Below, in pieces: positions 35,593-47,409 of a stretch of 64,000 bases of DNA. The translations under genes were made by a program, and so were the position numbers. The notes below the pieces were generated by a model. The model saw nothing but the letters and a program-made list of their open reading frames with translations. It was not told the origin of the DNA and made no database searches. Numbering within the stretch: position 1 is the stretch's first letter; each line of letters starts with the position of its first letter. Source of the stretch: Hippasteria phrygiana (Eukaryota > Echinodermata > Asteroidea > Valvatida > Goniasteridae); assembly GCA_037893225.1 (NCBI GenBank), contig JAZGUH010000116.1:4216001-4280000 (forward strand), written 5' to 3'.

Positions 35593-36219
35593 GACAACGG
35601 TCACACCAAAATGCCGGATCTTGATCCACCTTTTCCGAATTCGAGTGGGAATGCGGTCATAGACTCACAGCCCAATATAAACAGTGTGACTGTTGACTGC
35701 AAGGAGACGAGTGAGCTGTCGCCCCAAGAGTGCCATTCACCTTTGTGGGAACCACCATTTGATCTGGACAACTTGAGTGAATCTCAAAAGGAAACAGCTT
35801 TGCAGTTGTTGCAGGAAGAATCTTCCAGTTTTGCCAAAGATGATAGCGATGTGGGATCCATTCCTCAGCTGCAGATGAAGATTCGTCTAACTGATGATGT
35901 TCCAGTCCAACGAACTTATCAGTCCATCCCTCGACCTCACTATCAGGAAGTAAAAGCATACTTGCAGGATTTGATAGAGAGGGAATGGATTGTAAAATCT
36001 GAGTCCCCATATGCGTCGTCTTTTGTGTGTGTGCGGAAGAAATGCGGAGGGTTGCGCCTATGTGTGGACTATCGCGACCTCAACAGGAAAACTATTGATG
36101 ACCGCCATCCTGGATGGACTGGGAGGAAATAGTTCAGCACACTTGACCAGGGGAAAGCGTATCATCAGGGATACATGGATGAAGAAAGCCGACCAAAGAC
36201 TGCCTTTGTAACTCCATGG

Positions 36220-38230
36220 TAGGCTAGGCTTGGGCGGTATCGAATTCCAGGAGTCCGCAGTTTACATTTCAAAAATACCGGGTATTATTTAAATTGGGGT
36301 ACGTATTACATGTACTTACATGTACATGTACGTCATCAAAAAAAAACACCACAGACCACGCACATCTACAAAAGTATGCCAGCGTGAAGGCTGCTATGTA
36401 TCAACTTGCAAAAACTCCTATGCTTTAGTGACAATATTAATCTATTTGTTTGCAAAAATATATCAACGTGATTGATTAAGCAAAAACTGACTTTTTTGTA
36501 GTACATGTACTTATTGTTGTTTGAAATGTCATTTGTTAAAGAAATACCGATCGTCAACGACCATGGCAATCGTGCATATCATGCCTCGCTCACCAGCACT
36601 GCACATCACATTCACGTATGCACAGCTGGAACATGTGCTTTGCAGTTGGTACCATGCATCGACAGTGATTAACGTCATGCGCCAGCCCCCGGTCACCAGC
36701 GACTCCAACACTGCGTGCGCAACAACAGCGCCTGGCGCTGGTACATAAGCAAGCCCACTGTATGATATTGCTCAATGGCCGTTGCGTGCTGTACGAACAA
36801 CTGTCGCCAGCATTACCTCTCTCATGGGACATACATGTATCCACGCGTAGACTATTGCGGTCGCGCCTGCTTACATCATGCTTGTACCACTTTTACGTAT
36901 GTTCGCACATCGCGTGGAGTGGAAAGATGGTGGACGGTGTCGTAAACTTGAGCAGCCAATGCAAGTTCAGATTTGTATACATCAGTGGGCAATCCCCCTC
37001 AGGGAGTGAATTATTTCAGAAATATTTGTATTCTCGAGCCAGCACAAAAAGTTCACAACACAGTTTACAGAGTAACGGCTTGGCTGGTCGAGACAATCAC
37101 GAAGTGTCAACTTACTGACGCTAGCAAGAATCGAGGTGGCCCCAAACCATGAATGAGATGCGTTCCAAACATCTTTTTAGATGGCCAATCAGACGGTTTT
37201 AAAATGACGTCAACTCGCTGCATATGCATCGCATGGCTGGCCGCGCCCACATCACACAAGCCCCAAACATGAATGAGATGTGTTCCGAACGTCTTTTTAG
37301 ATGGCCATCAGACGGTTTTTAAAATAAAATGAGGTGCAGCTCGCTTGCATATGCATCGCATGCACAGGCCCACATCACGCAACAAACCAGGGGGGAAAAA
37401 GCATGAGTAGTTTGTTGAGTACATGTACATAGATCGTAAAACGAAAGAGAGTAGAGATCACGTATTATGCGCACACAAGGGATTCCCCACGGTGAGAAAT
37501 TACGGCCTTTGTCTTATGCTTTTTAGGAATGTTTTTGTTAAATTTCCCTGGACGGTATTTGCAAGATTCGGCACAGTCCCTTCGTATTTGCACCTTTCGA
37601 ATTGATATACACGTACACACATAATACATTTTGTACATGACATCGGTCCATGATTGAACAAGCCTGGGGTGTGTTTCGGCAGTCATTTTAAAAGACCCGA
37701 TTTTGTTTTTTCTCATCGCTAATTTGTTTGGCAATTATAATCGGGCAAGATTTTAGGCATGATGAATCAAATCCCCAAAACAAATAAACAAATAAACAAT
37801 TGGTTATTCAGCCAAAACACGCCCCTGTGTAAAACACTGTTGGAACTTTCCATCCCAGACCTGCACACCCAAAAAGTTAACTGCAAATGCGGCGGTGTAA
37901 GCAAAACTTTAAAGGCCTTTGTGGTAGAATAGCAGCCACTGGAGTATCGGGTTACCAAGTCGAGCTCCACAATTACAATGTAAGTCTTTACTTTCCACTG
38001 CAAGGCAGAAACTGGATGATTGGAGAATGGATTCAACTGTGAATGCGGTTGTTTTTCTTTATCTTTGAGAGGGTTTTTGCAAACATTCTTAACATTAGAG
38101 GGAATACCGCGGTATTGAAATTCCAAACCGAGTTTGCCAGTATTTCGGTATTTATGGATCATCAGTCGGTATTGTCCGGTATGAAAAAAAAAAAAACTAT
38201 ACGGTGATACCGAAATACCGCCCAAGCCTA
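36220..38230. mobile_element. 2.0-kb non-autonomous hAT-like element in the gypsy RT
   Basis: The insertion is flanked by CTCCATGG (36212-36219 and 38231-38238), an 8-bp target-site duplication. The left end reads TAGGCTAGGCTTGGGCGGTA and the right end, read inward, TAGGCTTGGGCGGTATTTCG. The two match apart from a 5-bp repetition at the left. An 8-bp duplication with T/CAGG(G)-starting ends and adjacent CGGTAT words is typical of hAT elements. No transposase frame is visible. Removing the insert and one CTCCATGG rejoins the host RT reading frame, which confirms both borders. Confidence 0.85.
37141..37383 (+). repeat. Tandem duplication of ~120 bp inside the hAT-like element
   Basis: Two units share CCAAACCATGAATGAGATG-like starts, ACGTCTTTTTAGATGGCC and GCATATGCATCGCATG, in the same order with about 90% similarity by eye. 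Confidence 0.8.
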
Positions 38231-38501
38231 CTCCATGGGGCCTACATGAATGGGTAAGGATCCCATTCGGACTGAAAAATGCACATATCAACGCTACATG
38301 GAAAGGGTACTGGATGGACTCAATCACCAAATACACATGTACATGTATGTGAGGTCTATCTTGATGACATAATAGTGTACAGTCCTAGTTTGAAGAACAC
38401 GTACAGAATCTTTGCACTGTTCTCCGGTGACTACGACAACATGGAGTGAAACTGAAAGCCCAGAAGTGCCATCTGTTCCAAAAAGAGGTACGTTACTAAT
38501 A

Positions 38502-38784
38502 TAGAACGGGAGCCCAGGGGGGTCAGCTTAGCCACTGAAAATGTCTGGCAGTGGCCATTCATGATACCTGGGACTATGCCGAACATTTTCCAGTAGGTTT
38601 CATAGGGTTAACTCACCAGCTAGGCCAGCCCAATTTTGGGGGCCCTTTGTCATGGCCCTCCTGACCACACCCACCACAGTTCGGCAGACGTGCATTTCCT
38701 TACATCAGCATGCACGTGGAACGTTGCTACATACATAGAAATTGGTTAATTTTCCAGCTAGGCTGACCCCCCTGGGCTACCGGT
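38502..38784. mobile_element. 283-bp MITE with inverted ends, flanked by CTAATA
   Basis: The ends carry AGCCCAGGGGGGTCAGC in opposite orientation (about 38511-38527 and 38760-38776) and are flanked by CTAATA (38496-38501 and 38785-38790). It interrupts the gypsy RT downstream of the YLDD box. Because of host-element decay the duplication length cannot be fixed precisely. Confidence 0.7.
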
Positions 38785-39787
38785 CTAATAGGCAGGATCA
38801 TTAGTATTGAAGGCTACAGTCCAGACCCAAAAGAGACGACATCGTTGCAGTCACTGAAGGCGAAAGTACCACAAACAGTTGGGGATCTCCGGAAGCTGCT
38901 TCGACTAACAGGGTATTATCGACGTTACCTAAAGGACTACGCTAAACGTGATCCACAGTCGACTAATGCTCCAACAGCCAAGGGAAGCAGAAAGATGCAG
39001 AAGAACAAGGAGAAGAGAACAAAAGGGGGCCAACTTTAATCCAGTACACCTATCCAGTGGCTGCCACATCATCAACAGGTTCTGAACACATTCTTAGACG
39101 AACTATCAACACAACCGGTGATGGGCTACCCAAATTTTAATTTGCCCTTCGTACTGCACACAGACGCCTCACAGGAAGGGTTTGGTGCCATACTGTATCA
39201 GCGGCATGGGGACAAGATGAAGGTGATTGCCTATGGTTCTCGATCACTGACCGCAGCCGAAAAGAACTACCACTTACACTCCAGAAAATTGGAGTTCCTC
39301 GCTCTAAAGTGGGCTATTACAAATCACTTCAGGGACTATCTGTACTACACAGTATTCACCGATAACAACCCCCTCACATACGTACTGAGCACCGCCAAGT
39401 TGAATGCCATTGGCCATAGATGGTTAGGGAAAACTGAGATAAAACGGAGATGCTGATGCACTATCACGAATGCCAGTGACAACAGAAACCTGGAAGATCA
39501 GTATAAAGAAGAGATGTCTCCAACTGTCATACAAGCATGTATCCAGGGGGTACTGATGCAAGAGCAGAGAGAGTTTGCACTGGTGAATTGTCCGACTGTC
39601 AATCCAACCACTGTGACCGAACTGCAGGAAGCGACATTGTGGGGATCACTCAACGAGGATACGACTTTGATCCCCACAATGTCGCTTTCCAGGTTGTATC
39701 GTAAAATTGGGTGTGATCTCTGGCTATACGGCATTCTGGGTTTATGACTTCTGACTAGTGCCCACCCGAACAAAGATACTGACAATT

Positions 39788-40060
39788 TGAAAGACCGCCA
39801 ACATAGGGCAAGATACAAATAGCTCAGTTGGTAGAGCGCCAGTACGGTAACCCGGAGGTCGCAGGTTCAAATCCCGCTCCTGCTCAAGGCCGTTGACATC
39901 AGCTGCAAAGCACGCCTGACATGGCCGCTCATCGGAGCTGAACTACCCGTCTACAAGTGAGCTAGAGGGCCGACGCAAGGGGATCGCTGGACTCTTTGTG
40001 ATTTGCTAAAAGGACACAGGTTGAGCAACAAAACCGTGGTGTGCCCAAATTAGGGTATAT
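39788..40060 (+). mobile_element. tRNA-derived SINE
   Basis: TAGCTCAGTTGGTAGAGCGC is a textbook tRNA A-box region, and GGTCGCAGGTTCAAATCCCG contains a B box, together an internal RNA polymerase III promoter. The acceptor stems do not pair, and a non-tRNA body of about 180 bp follows, so this is a SINE head and not a tRNA gene. A second, minus-strand member lies at 53064-53133. The 3' limit is uncertain; TTTATTTATTTATT at about 40077 may be its tail. Confidence 0.75.
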
Positions 40061-42086
40061 TCTGGAATATTTGATTATTTATTTATTTATTGGGATTAAG
40101 TAACTATAGATATACATTGTAAGTTGTTGGTTTTAATTTATAAACTTCTATTATCATTGATTAACGTACAATTTGTGGTTCCAGACTATTTCAATTTATT
40201 ATATATATATAATTTATATTTCTTACTGGATCTTCCTCTTTTTGTGTTCAGTGATATAGCTTGGTGATCGAACATTCCTAGCGTAGGCCTATGAGTTAAA
40301 TCGCCGGAGGCCTACATGTAATTTTAAATTAAATACATAATTGAGCAACTCAAAGGGGTTTTATCTTTCACTGCATCTCCTGGTTGACTAGGAGATGCAG
40401 TCAAGTATGTAACTTTAATTGCATTGTAATTATTATTAATTAAATATTCAATTATTCTTTCTGATTGTGTGTGAGTATTTGTTAGTACATATTAAATTTT
40501 CTTGTGAATTTAAAACTTCTTGATTTAAATTCTTTCTGGGTTTTACGAGCGTTTGGGGTTTTTCAAACGGGGCTCACTTAAATTGCCTCTGCGACCTAAA
40601 CGGGTGCGACAACGAGAGTCGACTGTTGTTCATATCACAAAAGATAAAATGATGTCACATGAAACAGCGCCCTCTATAGGCACAAAGAAAGTTTTTTTTT
40701 TTCTTTCTTTTTTCAAATCCGTGTGCCATATTATAACCAGTTGACCTTAGATTCCCGTTCGACTAGAACAATTTATATTTGTGTCATTTTCCAGGTATGT
40801 ACACACATGTAGCTGAAGACATTAAAATAAAAGGGCAACTGTTTTTTTCACTGCATAATGAAAAAAATGACTTTTGAGAGATGATTTTTCATGTGCCGCC
40901 CTGGCTTCAGTTTGTCATTTGTCTAAAAGTCGTCGTTGGGGCAGCAGACGAAAGAGCAAAAAAATAAGACGTTACAGCTGGGAGTCGGGTTGATGCATAC
41001 ATGTACATGTAGGTCCAGCAATATAGTGATCTGTATAGTGTACACGTTCGACACCGGTGCCCAGCTAGCTACATGTAGCGCTGCATGCATACATGTACAT
41101 GTATATGGGAATGCATGCAACGGAAATGGAAAGTCAAAAGTGGGTACGGAGGAGTATTGACGTGGGGTTATCCTAGTGAAATTGTTACATACATACATAC
41201 ATGTGCATGTACATGCCCTGTTGTGTAATCTCAAATATCACTGTCACTGTAGCACCAAACAAATATAGCAGAATCAAAGAACTGTGACTCTTCACACCGC
41301 GCTGCTAAATGATCAACCATGGAAATGCAGGGCCCTGCCAAAAGCTAGTAATAGGGCATGGAGGTCTGTGTGTGCAGGTATAACATGGCACTACCATGAC
41401 CACCATAGCAGACCGCATATGTACACTGTCAGGTCATTTTCGCATTTTCCGCAGACGTGCATCATAATATGCATTTTCTGGATAATTACAACCATAAATT
41501 TCCTCTATACGAAGAAGCCATTAAAGATTTCTGACAGATTAACTTCTATTCTACATCAGCTTGGCATCGTTCAACAGAACGTTTGCATTTCATGAAGTCA
41601 AACTACACTGAAGGGAACTACTTTTCTTTTAAGCTCCAGAGAGGGACTTGACCGGGCACACGGTGCAGACCGTACACACTCTCACTGAGATACGGTACAA
41701 TAAATTCCATGAGTACGTAGCGTAGCATATAAATACAGACTTTGATGTCGGCCTGATCTACGGCGGCTTTTTTATTCGATTAAAAAGACTTATAAACAAG
41801 GGAATAAAGATTGAAGTATTGCTCCTGGAAAACCTTATGCTGTAGGCTCCATGGTATTATGGTTGTCCCCGGAAAGACATTAAACATGTTATTGTTTAAT
41901 ACACACCAGTCTGTCTTCACTTGAACTGGTACCGCACAGGCTAGCTAGCTGCATTACTGGTGACCGAGTGATCGTGGCCCTATATCCCACTTCTTCTGGT
42001 ACATGTACATGTACATGTACATGTACATGTACATGTAGCTCCGGTTCGAATAGATAGGGAAGAACCACTCCTTTGTCTGTTTTCTT
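40061..42086. other. Interval without a supported gene; one hairpin and one microsatellite
   Basis: A perfect 12-bp stem hairpin, ACTGCATCTCCT with an 8-base loop and AGGAGATGCAGT, lies at 40370-40401. A (TACATG)n microsatellite lies at 42000-42038. A GCTAGCTAGC-like and TACATGTA-rich patch covers about 41050-41110. If the gypsy element once had a 3' LTR it may lie here, but I could not find a matching 5' copy. Confidence 0.5.
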
Positions 42087-42639
42087 ATTTGGGTCATTCC
42101 ACCAGGTTGGGACACAGTGTGTACAGTGTGTACAGTGGCTGTCGGACCTGTTCTCGAGTATGCTGATGATATGGCATTCTGGTCTTTAATACCCGTAAAC
42201 AATCCGACGAATTGGAGTCAATCCAAAAAAGAGCTTGTAAGATTATATTGGGCCATAATTCCTCCACATTATGATTATTATAGCCTTAATTTTTGTAAAC
42301 TACAAACACACAAATGTAGACACCCTTACACATACATGTAGACGATTAGCCCACTGTACACAATTTGCTAAAAATCTCGGTAATAATATTCGCACTTGTT
42401 CATGTGTACCTCCTACTAGATTTGCAAACCATGGTGGAAATCTTAGAAAGTGTCACAAAATTTCCCAAATTCCTGCTAGAACCACCCGATTTCAGAAAAG
42501 CCATGAGGGAAACATCCCACTAGAGCAAAAACAGGCAACTCCACTGCCTTTTGGTGTTGACACACCAACACCTTTGCCAGCTTCTTATCTTTGTAATCCA
42601 TTAGCCAAACAATTGCTTGTAATCCTGAAGTACATGTAA

Positions 42640-44103
42640 ACACTTCCAGGCTGGGATTTGCTTGTACTACTTGCAAGCAGTTATGCATGAAATGTACCAT
42701 GTACATGTACATGTAGAATGATGCTCATACATATGTACATGTACACCTGTACGTGTACTGTGCTCTCCAGTGCAGTTTGCATAGTTCTACAATGTACATG
42801 TTCATAGTTGTCCTGAATCCTCCAATTACAATACGATTTTCCATATCACCTAGAGACTTAAGGTTTTAACATGTTTAATAAGTTTACAGGCGTACGTTTT
42901 TTCACCATGCATTTATAGTCTGCATTCTTTGAGATTTCAAATTTTTTTTTGGAAGATAGTCAAGCAAATCTTTTTAGAATCACATCTGTTTTTAATAGAT
43001 AAAGCATGTTTTTTCATTTACAAGTAGCTACATATTTTAAGCATTATGAAATGCAAGATTATTGTCTCACAAACACTACACAACACATATACAAATAACA
43101 AAACAAGAGTTATTTTCCCCACTATTTCTGTATTATTTATTAACAGATGTTCCAAACACATCCCTTCTATATATTATGAATTAACAATTCATATATAAAA
43201 GACAAATTAAATTGATAACATCTGAATTCATAATACCGGATTGAACAATAAAGAAATAGATGGTTTTATAGAATGCTTGGATAAATCCCCTTGACTAATT
43301 AGTGGCTCATTGATCACATTGCAAAAAGTTCCATTCCACAGCAAAAATAATCAATGCAACTTAGGCGGCATGCACTGATCAATCAGATGACAAGTATTTA
43401 TTCAGGTGTTGTGAAATAAATAATGAATCACAATTTTAACATTGATGCAATAGAGAGAAACTTATTCAAATTCAAATTGACAGCCTTTCATCATGTTCAT
43501 TAATTTACACAAATGTATCTTAATCAACATGGGGTAATAGCCAAATGCAGACAATTTACTTGGTCTATATAACATAAAATGCGCGTAATGGACAGAATTT
43601 TTTTTTTTTCCACATACGTAAGGCCATTCCAATTTTATTAGTTGTTTTACGGATTTTTTAGGTGCTGAGAAGGGTCGTCAGGCAGGAAACAAAATTGGCC
43701 GATGACATGTACATGTATATAATTGTATACCAGCAAAAAGTGTATCACAAAGGTTAAAGTTTCTTTGACACTAACACATTACATGTACATGCATACATGA
43801 TGAACTGTTGTTGTGAATGTTCATGACTGTAGGTCTCTTAATTGAACATTGTCTGAAGTTGGAAATAAATTGGATAAATGTGAATGTTTGTAATAAACGT
43901 GCCACTTTATTGTGACAAATAACTTAAAAACAACAGAATTTGATTCGGTTTCAATATCTAGGATATTTCCAGAACTATAAATGTTTACATGGTTTAGTAG
44001 TACTAGTACCTAAAATTAAAAACAAACAAAAACAAAAATGCTGACGAATAGACAATATGAAATTGTCATATTTTGTTCCCAAATGTATTACTTTAATCCT
44101 TAA
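42640..44103. other. AT-rich interval, no gene
   Basis: No coding sequence is supported. TACATGTA words and a local palindrome (GAATTAACAATTC, about 43179) are present. At 42816-42853 there is a member of a dispersed repeat (AATCCTCCAATT...) also seen at 50922 and, inverted, at 55728. Confidence 0.45.
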
Positions 44104-44219
44104 ACTTGTCGAGCGCAATCCGGGGTTGTTTAAATGTTAAAACAACGTTTTTCTCTGTGTATGAACTCGGGAGGGAGTACAATAAACTTGCGCAAAACTC
44201 CAGATTGCGCTCGACAAGC
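44104..44219. mobile_element. ~116-bp MITE-like inverted repeat
   Basis: The ends read CTTGTCGAGCGCAATCCGG and, in reverse complement, CTTGTCGAGCGCAATCTGG, with a 75-bp centre. No clear target duplication was found. Confidence 0.65.
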
Positions 44220-46136
44220 TGAAATTGGACACCCCGGCTTATGGCTGTTTTATTTTCACATTTTCGACATGTCAAAAACGTAAAATTCTGAGAAAAAGGT
44301 CTTTTAAGAGTTGGAACTGTTTTCCGTTACGATTGTTCCTGCCATTCCGGAGGTTAAGTCAATTCCACTTACAAAGTTACATGGATTTGTCACTAACTGT
44401 TCACCTACCCCCATCGCCTCTGCCAAAGATCAGATACTATCGTCAAAGGCGACGTCCATTAAGCGTTTTCCCACCTCGCTTCCCTTCTGTAAAGTGACAG
44501 AAAAATATTCTCGGGGGCCTGGCAGGTCTGGGCTCGCATGGAGTTTTTGACAGAAGAGAGTTTTAAAAGGGTGCGCATTATCCAGTCCCGTGAGTGTCGT
44601 AAGGGTTATCAGACTAGTATGCTAACATTGTGTATTACACATTACGTCTAACACCCAACCCGTCCCGGGGCCTGCAACAACAAAATATGCGCACGTGCGC
44701 TGTTCCCAGGGTTACGCATACCCCGCTGCGCTGGTTGTATTCTATATCAAGGCGCGAGGGAGAACATTTAAACAATGGAAAGGGCCGGGGAAGACTGTAG
44801 CGCTGGTCTCTCGTTCGGAACGGGTACCCGGCCCTGCATCAAAATGGTAAACAAACAACGCGTTGGGCCTTGCATGCTCAAACCTCGGCGCGGTATCGTT
44901 GCGTCTTTGGTTTCGCCCGATATTTAGGTCCATGACCTTCGAGATTCCGGCTTGATAAATCGGTGTTTTGTTATCGTAACATCAAACCATTCGATTTCAA
45001 CTAAAGTATATACATGTACATGTATTGATCTTTTCGTTTGGTCCGGACTTTTAAGGCCTATATGACGAACCGCAGGCATGATGTAGGCCTATAGGCCATG
45101 TATAGACCGGCAACACGGGGCAGGGAATTTTCTTTGCAATCGCTAGCACTAGCACTAGCACTAGCAGTAAACGTTAGTAGCATAACGTCAGCACCTTTTA
45201 GGAGTTTCAGTTTCACAAGTTCTCTGGAAAATGGGCTGAAAAAGAGATTTTTTTTTTGTTTTTTTTTAATGTTAAATTCAAATTTCCAATCAATGTTTGA
45301 GAAATCTGTCGCCTTAGGAAAAAAATAAATTTAAAAAATCGTTGTTGCCGATTTTTTCCCTTCATTTTTTAAAACAATTTACGTCGCCGAAATCCGTAAA
45401 ACTAAAAATAACCACGGAGGAAGGATCCTTCCTCCATGAAATAACACAGAGTAGGAGACTAGGAGGGCAGATCGTGCTTGTATACGGCATTTGCGCCGTG
45501 ATCTAGCTGCCCGCGCCATGCGGGCCAAGACGGGTGGTGACCGCAGGCATGAGACGACAGCACGCACAGCCTTGCATTCAAGACCAGCCATGAACACGCA
45601 TGCTTTGGGAAAACGTAGGGCTACATTTGTTCCCGGAAAGGAGTTCGCCATGCAGTATCAACTTCTTCATAGTACATGTACCACAATCATCTTATCAATA
45701 CCTTCAATGTGAGCTGATATATATTATTATGATTTAAACAAGACGGTTTCTGATTTTGGTGCCGTTAGTGCAGGTAAATCCTCAGCATGATTAGCCTCAT
45801 ATTCATCCGCGTATCACCGTGCATACAAATCACACACATCAAGAATTCACAGCCTCAGATTTGTTCAAGTTATTATCGTTCTCAGCTTTGCAGTGGTCGT
45901 TTTTCACGATTGAAAGTTATTAAAGTAGTTACACGGGATAGAGAATCAGAACTGAGGCATTTTTCTACAATAAAACGAAGAATTCTTGCAGATGTTTCTG
46001 TGTTAACTATAACTCATATAGATAAGAATTTAAGTCAACAAAGGATTAACCGATAGTATCTTAAGTTTATTGACACAAGATAAACAATGCAAACAACATA
46101 AAAATCTCAAAAAGGCAGTGCTCCTTTCCGAGTTAT
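44220..46136. other. Interval without a supported gene
   Basis: Open frames at 44225-44550, 44742-44933 and 45787-46056 show no motif I recognise. A (GCACTA)n run lies at about 45140-45167. A near-palindrome CACGGAGGAAGG-AT-CCTTCCTCCATG at 45413-45438 is the third copy of the motif at 11980 and 18001. Confidence 0.45.
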
Positions 46137-47409
46137 ACCGGTTTCACACTACTCTGAACTTACCCGGGTAATTTATTACCCGGGTAGTTGTCATTACCCG
46201 GGTAGAAACTAACCCGGAGAATTGGTTTCACACTACAAAATTAACCCTGCAATTCTGCTTACCCGCTTCAGCGCGCACCCGGGTAACTTGTAGCCGCATT
46301 CACACTATGCGAATGGTAACCCGGAGAATGTGCATTGCTTGATCTCTGCCCTAGCCATTGTTTCGTCGGCGTGAAAGAGCGAAGTGAGAGCGGCGCGAGA
46401 GCATGCAATGCAAATTGGAAAAAAATCAGATCAGCATTGGTACATGTAGCGTGCACGCGTCATCCTTTAGACTTGAAGACAAGTCGTTTAGACAGTCGTG
46501 TTTTGTCTGCAGGCGCCGCATTTACCAGCGCGGTACGCAATATGTCCGCCTTTCGTGAAGTTCCGACATGTCTTCTTTCCTTCATGGTCAGTAATTGGAC
46601 AGTCGACACACACGCATCTTGGGGCCAAGGTTGCACGAACGTTTCACATGTTATTATACCGCTCGCTACACGTAACCCCTACAAAGTGCGGAGTAAGTAT
46701 TATAATACGCGGTGGTGCAGTCGGACTAATGCCGACCAATTACCGACTTGATTTCAAGTCTAGTCATCCTTCAACTGTGCGGTCTAGACTGGTGCATTGC
46801 ATTAAGTGTATGTAAAATGTACTTATTAAGACGAGGCATCATCTACGGAAGACTGGTGCCTTTCATTAAGTATACGTAAAAATAAACTTATTAAGGCGAA
46901 GTACCAGCCACGGCAGCCGCACTAATAAATTACGTCACCTTCGCAAAGTTGGCCGATAAAACACGACAAAGCGCACGCACCAGCTACCCAGGTAGAAGAA
47001 AACCCGGCGAGCATTCACACTACTGATGATAACCCGGAGAATCGTCTCAAGGTCGTCGTTAACCCCGAGATTGGTGGGTTAACCCACCTCGCGAGCAGGG
47101 TTAGAAATTACCCGGGTAAGTGGGGTTTTGGGGCAGTTAACCCGGAGAATTTCTAACCCGGCGAATTGTAGTGTGAAAGCTCCACATTACCCGGGTAATT
47201 GCCGGGTTAAATTTTTCGTTAACCCGGCAATTACCCGGGTAAGAGCATAGTGTGAAACCGGCATAGGTGGGGTTTTGGGGCAGTTAACCCGGAGAATTTC
47301 TAACCCGGAGAATTGTAGTGGGAACGCTCCACATTACCCGGGTAATTGCCGGGTTAAATTTTTCGTTAACCCGGCAATTACCCGGGTAAGAGCATAGTGT
47401 GAAACCGGC
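46137..47409. mobile_element. 1.27-kb inverted-repeat element rich in TTACCCGGGTAA
   Basis: The left end ACCGGTTTCACACTA (46137) is mirrored by TAGTGTGAAACCGGC (to 47409). Inside, the palindrome ACCCGGGT recurs at both ends with AACCCGG words. A ~150-bp segment (from GGGGTTTTGGGGCAGTTAAC) is directly repeated at about 47120 and 47270. The element separates two halves of a host hairpin, CTTTCCGAGTTA at about 46123 and TAACTCGGAAAG at about 47431. No transposase frame is evident. Confidence 0.65.

Larger units (their letters stand above)
35593..39750 (+). pseudogene. Ty3/gypsy-like Pol relic: RT and RNase H, split by two insertions
   Basis: This is the continuation of the gypsy element whose Gag and protease lie at 32632-34583. 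The segment 35593-36211 carries the RT N-terminus (QEVKAYLQDLIEREWIVKSE, RLCVDYRDLNRKTI). A shifted frame continues to 36219, resumes at 38239 with GLHEWVRIPFGLKNA, and reaches the catalytic YLDD box (about 38360). After a second insertion, 38791-39039 holds RLTGYYRRYLKDYAKRD, and 39118-39456 holds VLHTDASQEGFGAILYQ and FTDNNPLTYVL of the RNase H domain. A short tail to about 39750 looks like the spacer before integrase. No integrase motifs follow, so the element is 3'-truncated as well as frameshifted. Confidence 0.85.

Noticed and set aside
39810..39885. A functional tRNA gene
   Set aside because: A and B boxes are good, but the acceptor stem does not pair and a non-tRNA body follows. A partial second copy at 53064 shows it is a SINE family.
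40061..40790. A 3' LTR of the gypsy-like element
   Set aside because: No matching sequence was found upstream of gag and no TG...CA pair with duplication could be fixed.
44225..44550. A pair of overlapping plus-strand frames as a small gene
   Set aside because: There is no motif, the two frames compete, and no splice or start signals distinguish one.
46335..46815. Two overlapping plus-strand frames (138 and 105 codons)
   Set aside because: They lie inside the inverted-repeat element, show no motif and overlap each other.
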